From: Chondrus crispus
Taxonomy: Eukaryota > Rhodophyta > Florideophyceae > Gigartinales > Gigartinaceae
Length of the DNA: 32,924 bases
Reading direction: 5' to 3'
Assembly (NCBI RefSeq): GCF_000350225.1
Contig: NW_005178531.1
Span: 1-32,924 of the forward strand
Shown: positions 28,479 to 32,924 of the stretch, piece by piece
How positions within the stretch are numbered: the first letter of the stretch is position 1
Layout of the letters: each line of letters opens with the position of its first letter
Position numbers and translations under genes: made by a program
Notes under the pieces: generated by a model
Told to the model about the DNA's origin: nothing
The model's input: only the letters and a program-made list of their open reading frames with translations
Databases searched by the model: none

Positions 28479-28591
28479 ACACCCTGGTTGCTTCCTTCCA
28501 CTCTGGAGTTCTACGAGCGTTCATTCACGAGGCTGTAATACACCCTGGGTGCTTCCTTCCACGCTCGAGTTCTACGAGCGTTCATTCACGA
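28479..28591. repeat. 61-bp tandem duplication upstream of the TIR gene
   Basis: Two diverged copies (28479-28539 and 28540-28591) share ACACCCTGG(T/G)TGCTTCC and TTCTACGAGCGTTCATTCACGA. They lie about 260-370 bp before the start codon, in an otherwise gene-free interval (28344-28847) that ends in a pyrimidine-rich leader. They could be duplicated regulatory elements, but no known site is recognised. Confidence 0.8.
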
Positions 28592-28847
28592 AACAGCAAG
28601 CGCAAGTACTTCGTCTCATCCTACTCATCCACACAAACGTCCCCACTCATTCCGCTTTCGTTGACAACGCCGTAGACACGTTGACCGTTGACAAAGACAA
28701 GAGTGCCACGCGCTGAACGCGGCCATCAACCTTCGCATCCCTGTTTTTCGACCGACCGGCGCCGTTTTCACGCAAAACACACTCCGCACCTCATCAACTT
28801 CTCTTTTCTCTCTGTCTTGTCCTAGGCGTCTGGCTATTTAATTAGAA

Positions 28848-31800
28848 ATGCAGGGAAGCTACCGGCAAGAGTCTATCGATGTGTTCATAAGCCATGCTGG
28901 CCCGGACAAGCTATACATCGCACGTCCTCTTTCCATTAAATTGGAAGCTCATGGTTTAAATTGCTTCCTCGACAAGACCGCAATGCAGCCCGGGGACTGC
29001 GGACCGGATGCAATGACAAAGGCCATGGAATCTGCGAAGGTCGGTGTTTTCATTCTTTCTCCCGAGTTTGCCGCTCGAAAATGGACTATGAGGGAGCTGC
29101 GCTGCTTCCTACGCCGACGGAGAGAAGCTATAAGCGATGGGATGCTGCCGCCGACACTGATTCCGGTGTTTTACAGACTAAGTATTCGGGAATGTAGAGA
29201 GTTGGAGCCCAGTCGGTATCGGGATAATCAAGGAAAGAATATTTTTGAAGCTGAGAAGTTTTATAGTGAGAAACGACAGCGCGAGGCGAGCACGGAAATG
29301 GTGAAGAGAGAGCTACAAGAGCTAGCAGATATCACTGGGATAGAAAATGACGAAGAGGCAACGAACCTGCCGGAAGATAGTTTCGGCCATCTTGCAAGGA
29401 GAGAGCTTGTGGAACGAGTATTTCTGGCTGTGAAAAAGAAATGTGAGGATAACTCGAGCGATGTAGTGACAGAAGGCGTTCATGGCCCACTCGAGGAAGA
29501 GGCGAAGAGGAGCGACGCCAGTGGCGATGCTCGTCATCAAATGCGTACTACATCCGCGGAGGACCCGAAGAAGGATGGCTTCAAGGCTTCGTTTCAAGTG
29601 CCAAAGAACCCGGACCATGTCATACTGAAGTTTGGACGCAGTGAAGATGCTGGCAACAGTACGGAACGTATGACGGCTCCGGAAGAACGATTGAGGCGGA
29701 GTGTTTTGCGTCCGGGAGACCGTCAAAATGTTGGTGCTGTTGGAGCGCGCCGTGGAGGGGTTGTGGGGACGAAGGGGATGGGAGGCATCGGAAAGTCTTG
29801 CGCCCTACGCGGTCTGGCCTCGGATGAAGAGGTTCGCAGCCGGTTTTGCGACGGTATATACTGGCTGGTGCTCGGTCAAGACGCGACAGAACGAGGAGTA
29901 ATAGAACATCTGGCCCGCATCACGAGAGAAAGCGGAGGGGAAACGCAAGCGAAGGCGGTGCGTGAAGAAAGCGTGTTATACTCTGCGGTTTCGAGGGTCA
30001 CAGAGTGGTTCAAAGGGAAGACAATTTTGTTACTTATCGACGATGTCTGGAGAGAAGGCATGGTCGGGGGAGAAGGCATAGCCGGGAGTAAAGTCATGTC
30101 AAGACTGAGAGAAATTGCGGATGTGGAGAACAGCAGCCGTACAGCGTTCACAGCGCGAGAGTGGGGCGTGGTGGAGGGAAGCGAAGAAATCCAATTTTCG
30201 ACAAAGGAAGATGCTTCCTCTCTGGAAATCTTGCTGAAGTCTGCTGACATACAACGTGAAGAGGTTGAGGGCCTGGGGGATCAAACGGAGAGGATACTGA
30301 GATTTTGCGGTGGGCTTCCGCTTGCGCTGTCCGTGGTTGGCAGAGCGATTGCGAGACATCGTGAGATTGCGAAAGAACTTTGTCTGAAAAATGTGCTTGA
30401 TGAGTACTTGGAGTGTCTGGAAGATACATCGTCAATACTATTGGACGAAAGAGCGGATGGGACGTACCTATACGAGAACCTGTCAATGGCGTTTGAAGTT
30501 TCGCTGTGCATGATGGATCGAAAGAAGAGCAGAGGAGATGGGCAGTTGATGTCCTACGCCGAGATGTACGAGTCGCTGGTGGTCATTCGGCGGCAAGGAT
30601 GGTTGCCGTTGAGTGTGCTCTGTTTGTTATGGAGACGGAAAGGAAAAGCTCAGGCATTGAAAGTGCTGCACGAATTCGTGGAGGCCAGTCTAGTGGAACG
30701 AAAGGATGGAGTGTCAAGTGGTCGCAAGATCGCCGGAGTCAGGTTGCACGATTTGCAGCTCGATTACGTGCAACAGAGATGTGGGAATGGGGGAGAGAAG
30801 AGGTGGCATGAAAAGCTTGTGCAAGAATGGCAATGGAACGAGAGTGAGAACAGGCAAGAAGCGCCGCCGTGGGTTTGCGGGAGAGGGTGGAAGAAGGATA
30901 TGGTGGAGGACGAGTATTTCCGACACAACTTGTGCCGCCATCTCAAGGGGGCGCAGCTGGGCGAGGATTTGTGGGATGTTTTGAGTGATGCCAGGTGGGT
31001 GGCAGAGAAGTTAACTCGGGCAGAGGGGCTAAATCTTCAAGAGGATTTCAAGATTTTGACGGACGTAGCCGGGGAAGACGGAGAACGGTGCGAAGCGGGA
31101 GGCAGGCTGTGGTCGTTGCAGAAGATTGCTAGACAGGCGAGGCTGAGTGCGTCCTTTGTTCGTCGAAGTTCGAGAGAGGTATTGTTTCAGCTGTACGATG
31201 GTCTGTTGAGATTTAGGAACGAGTCGGAAGTAATGGGACAGTTCTTACGCAGGATAGAGGAAGTTGCAGAGAAGCCGTGGTTGAAGTCGCTTACACCTGG
31301 CTTGAACGTATCAGGCGCGGTGCAAGACATATTTCCGTACCAGGGGAGGGTGGTGGGAATGTCGGGATGCGCAGCTAAGAACGAAGTGATCGCTTGGGGG
31401 GGTAAGGAGCATCTGTTTCGTCGGACATTCCGGGACGGGGAAATGGAAGAAAACGTGTTGTTTGAAGTGGCATGCGGTGTGAGCAGGTTTTGGTCGGAGA
31501 ACGGAAAGTACGTAGCGGTAGAACAGGCAGATGGAACAAGCGTGCAGGTGCAGGTGTGGGATATGCATACAGGAGCTACAGCAAAGCGAGTCGGACAGGA
31601 AGTGGATGTAGGGCACCTGGATGTAAGGAGATACAGTCGCCCTTTTGACTTGACGGGGGATGGAAAGCGAGTAGCGTTTGGGAGAGAAGATGGTGTGGTT
31701 GTGTTGTGGGATGTTGAGAGAGGTGTGAAGATCAAGGAGGCAGCGAATATGCGGGGTCATGTTGTCAAGAAAGTATCGCTTTCACCGGGCGGGAAACGGT

Positions 31801-32924
31801 TGGCGTGCACGGGAAAATGCGGCTCAAACGGGTCAATTTTGATACTGTGTGCAGAGACAGGGGAGATGGTTCGGGTGATTGGCGTGCCGAGTATTCGACT
31901 AGCCGACTACGATTGGGCCTACGGGCCGATTTCGTGGTCGAACAATGGAAAGCGGGTCGCGTGCGTGTTCCAGATGGGACTATCTGAAGCAAGATTGTGG
32001 ATCTTTGACGGGGAGACTGGTAGGAGTATCGCGGAAAGCGCGCCTTTGAAATACGTTGACTGTCTTGCATGGTCGGAGGACGGGACGCTGTTGTGCTGTG
32101 GCGAGTACTGTGGCGACGATCAGGGTGTGGTGTCGGTATGGGACGGACGCTCGGGGAAGAGAATATCGAAATTTGATGATTTTTTGGCAACGGCAATATC
32201 TCTGTCCGGGGATGGGAGATGGTTGGCTGCTTCCAGTGGCCACGGGAAGGTTTCTGTGAGGGACACAGAGACCGGGGCAGAAGTACGGCGGCATATCGCG
32301 ACACGCGGGTCGCGTGTTGGCGTCTTGGGCTGGCTAGAAGATGGAAAGCGGCTGTTTTCTGCGGATAGGAATTCCAATATTGTCATTTGGAGGTGGGATA
32401 ATCTGGAGAGGGTGCAGGAGGAGGAAGAGGAAGTCGACAAGGTCAACAAGGAAGGGCAAGAATTCACGGCTGTTGCGTGGTCAAGCGATGACATATGTGC
32501 TACTGTGGTTGGAGACGGAGACGTAGTGATGTACGATGTGAAGACGGGGAAGAAGATGTGGGGGGATGCTGAGACACACGCAAGCCCTGTGCATTGTCTG
32601 GAGATGTCTAGAGATAGCAAGCGGGTGTTTACGGCAGCAGAAGATGGAACGTTTGCGATGTGGGACAGCAAGACGGGCGACAAGTTGTGGGAATGCGGGG
32701 AGGCCTGGGCCAAGGATGGTTACGGTGGTTACGCAAAAGCATGTTGGTCCAAAGCATGTTGGTCCAAAGCATGTTGGTCCAATGATGGGACGAGGGTGTT
32801 CGTGTCGTTTGGAAGGGGGATGGGGTTGTGGGACGGGAAGACTGGGAACAAGTTATGGGAGAGAATCACAGACACCTACATGTGGATCGGGTGCATGGCG
32901 TGGGCTGGAAACGACACGAAGATC
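28848..32924 (+). CDS. TIR-NB-ARC-WD40 protein, intact, runs off right edge
   Basis: An uninterrupted frame of 1359 codons from ATG 28848, with an in-frame TAA at 28839 fixing the start. Residues ~8-135 form a TIR domain (IDVFISHAGPDK; catalytic-type Glu83 in KWTMRELRCF), a fold that cleaves NAD+ or mediates signalling. A charged linker (~200-290) follows. NB-ARC has the P-loop GMGGIGKS (310-317), Walker B LLLIDDVW (394-401), GLPL (489-492) and an MHD-like LHD (633-635). After a helical region (~640-830) come WD40 repeats. At least nine blade ends are visible, including VQVWDMHTG (W904), VLWDVERG, VSVWDGRSG, VMYDVKTG, FAMWDSKTG and GLWDGKTG. The plan is that of an APAF-1/NLR-type sensor: WD40 senses, NB-ARC oligomerises as a nucleotide switch, TIR is the effector. 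It is probably cytosolic. No introns are needed. The leader ends TTTCTCTCTG...CCTAG, which could alternatively be a splice acceptor for a 5' UTR intron. Confidence 0.93.
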   Translation, partial: MQGSYRQESIDVFISHAGPDKLYIARPLSIKLEAHGLNCFLDKTAMQPGDCGPDAMTKAMESAKVGVFILSPEFAARKWTMRELRCFLRRRREAISDGMLPPTLIPVFYRLSIRECRELEPSRYRDNQGKNIFEAEKFYSEKRQREASTEMVKRELQELADITGIENDEEATNLPEDSFGHLARRELVERVFLAVKKKCEDNSSDVVTEGVHGPLEEEAKRSDASGDARHQMRTTSAEDPKKDGFKASFQVPKNPDHVILKFGRSEDAGNSTERMTAPEERLRRSVLRPGDRQNVGAVGARRGGVVGTKGMGGIGKSCALRGLASDEEVRSRFCDGIYWLVLGQDATERGVIEHLARITRESGGETQAKAVREESVLYSAVSRVTEWFKGKTILLLIDDVWREGMVGGEGIAGSKVMSRLREIADVENSSRTAFTAREWGVVEGSEEIQFSTKEDASSLEILLKSADIQREEVEGLGDQTERILRFCGGLPLALSVVGRAIARHREIAKELCLKNVLDEYLECLEDTSSILLDERADGTYLYENLSMAFEVSLCMMDRKKSRGDGQLMSYAEMYESLVVIRRQGWLPLSVLCLLWRRKGKAQALKVLHEFVEASLVERKDGVSSGRKIAGVRLHDLQLDYVQQRCGNGGEKRWHEKLVQEWQWNESENRQEAPPWVCGRGWKKDMVEDEYFRHNLCRHLKGAQLGEDLWDVLSDARWVAEKLTRAEGLNLQEDFKILTDVAGEDGERCEAGGRLWSLQKIARQARLSASFVRRSSREVLFQLYDGLLRFRNESEVMGQFLRRIEEVAEKPWLKSLTPGLNVSGAVQDIFPYQGRVVGMSGCAAKNEVIAWGGKEHLFRRTFRDGEMEENVLFEVACGVSRFWSENGKYVAVEQADGTSVQVQVWDMHTGATAKRVGQEVDVGHLDVRRYSRPFDLTGDGKRVAFGREDGVVVLWDVERGVKIKEAANMRGHVVKKVSLSPGGKRLACTGKCGSNGSILILCAETGEMVRVIGVPSIRLADYDWAYGPISWSNNGKRVACVFQMGLSEARLWIFDGETGRSIAESAPLKYVDCLAWSEDGTLLCCGEYCGDDQGVVSVWDGRSGKRISKFDDFLATAISLSGDGRWLAASSGHGKVSVRDTETGAEVRRHIATRGSRVGVLGWLEDGKRLFSADRNSNIVIWRWDNLERVQEEEEEVDKVNKEGQEFTAVAWSSDDICATVVGDGDVVMYDVKTGKKMWGDAETHASPVHCLEMSRDSKRVFTAAEDGTFAMWDSKTGDKLWECGEAWAKDGYGGYAKACWSKACWSKACWSNDGTRVFVSFGRGMGLWDGKTGNKLWERITDTYMWIGCMAWAGNDTKI
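32736..32780 (+). repeat. 15-bp perfect triplet repeat within a WD40 blade
   Basis: AAAGCATGTTGGTCC occurs three times in exact tandem, encoding KACWS three times. It keeps the frame and lengthens one blade segment (the ACWSNDG strand-turn that precedes the next blade) by ten residues. The perfect identity suggests a very recent expansion, or an assembly artefact. Confidence 0.9.

Noticed and set aside
29322..32713. Many leftward ORFs of 75-197 codons opposite the TIR gene
   Set aside because: They are antisense shadows of a long high-quality coding frame, without recognisable domains.

Overview
This is eukaryotic nuclear DNA. It carries a Helitron with a Rep/helicase gene, a Copia retrotransposon, a chromodomain-type Gypsy retrotransposon, a probable solo LTR with a TATA box, and a very long intron-free gene. 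My best guess is a red alga, because of intron-poor genes, mixed GC content and stacked Copia/Gypsy/Helitron copies. That is inference, and another algal or protist host is possible. Almost everything left of 28.3 kb is mobile DNA or decayed genes. The one clearly intact gene is the last one, and it runs off the right edge.

Layout. (1) 1-6189: two divergent decayed genes. The leftward one (1-2793) is a long protein I do not recognise. The rightward one (3413-6189) is a broken beta-class N6/N4 DNA methyltransferase (motif IV as TEPPS, motif I as DPFG) followed at once by a SET-like domain. (2) 6190-8068: a sparse region with one small GC-rich ORF and a striking run of back-to-back imperfect hairpins (7607-7931). 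(3) 8069-13724: a Copia element whose RNase H domain is split by an 879-bp insertion (12360-13238) with TG...CA ends, 12-bp terminal inverted repeats and a 5-bp target duplication (CGTCA), best read as a solo LTR. That LTR is packed with CACGTG motifs and long palindromes. (4) 13714-14784: a decayed leftward gene.

(5) 15108-23395: what looks like two Helitrons head to tail. They share a 5' start (TCCGTGTCTG...) and a 3' hairpin ending in CTAA. The first (15108-21370) carries the RepHel gene and a Pro-rich protein with two U1-type zinc fingers. The second (21373-23395) has no transposase but carries remains of an armadillo-repeat gene, which suggests gene capture. (6) 24336-28343: a leftward Gypsy element with a 3' LTR, a polypurine tract, and integrase, RNase H, reverse transcriptase and part of the protease. 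Gag and most of the 5' LTR are gone. (7) 28848 to the end: an uninterrupted 1359-codon frame encoding TIR, NB-ARC and at least nine WD40 blades, an APAF-1-like sensor architecture with a TIR effector.

The mobile elements are all inactive as written, each with several stops and single-base frameshifts, but motifs are still readable, so decay is probably fairly recent. The most interesting loci are the TIR-NB-ARC-WD40 gene, the methyltransferase/SET relic with its divergent partner, the tandem gene-carrying Helitrons, and the hairpin cluster.
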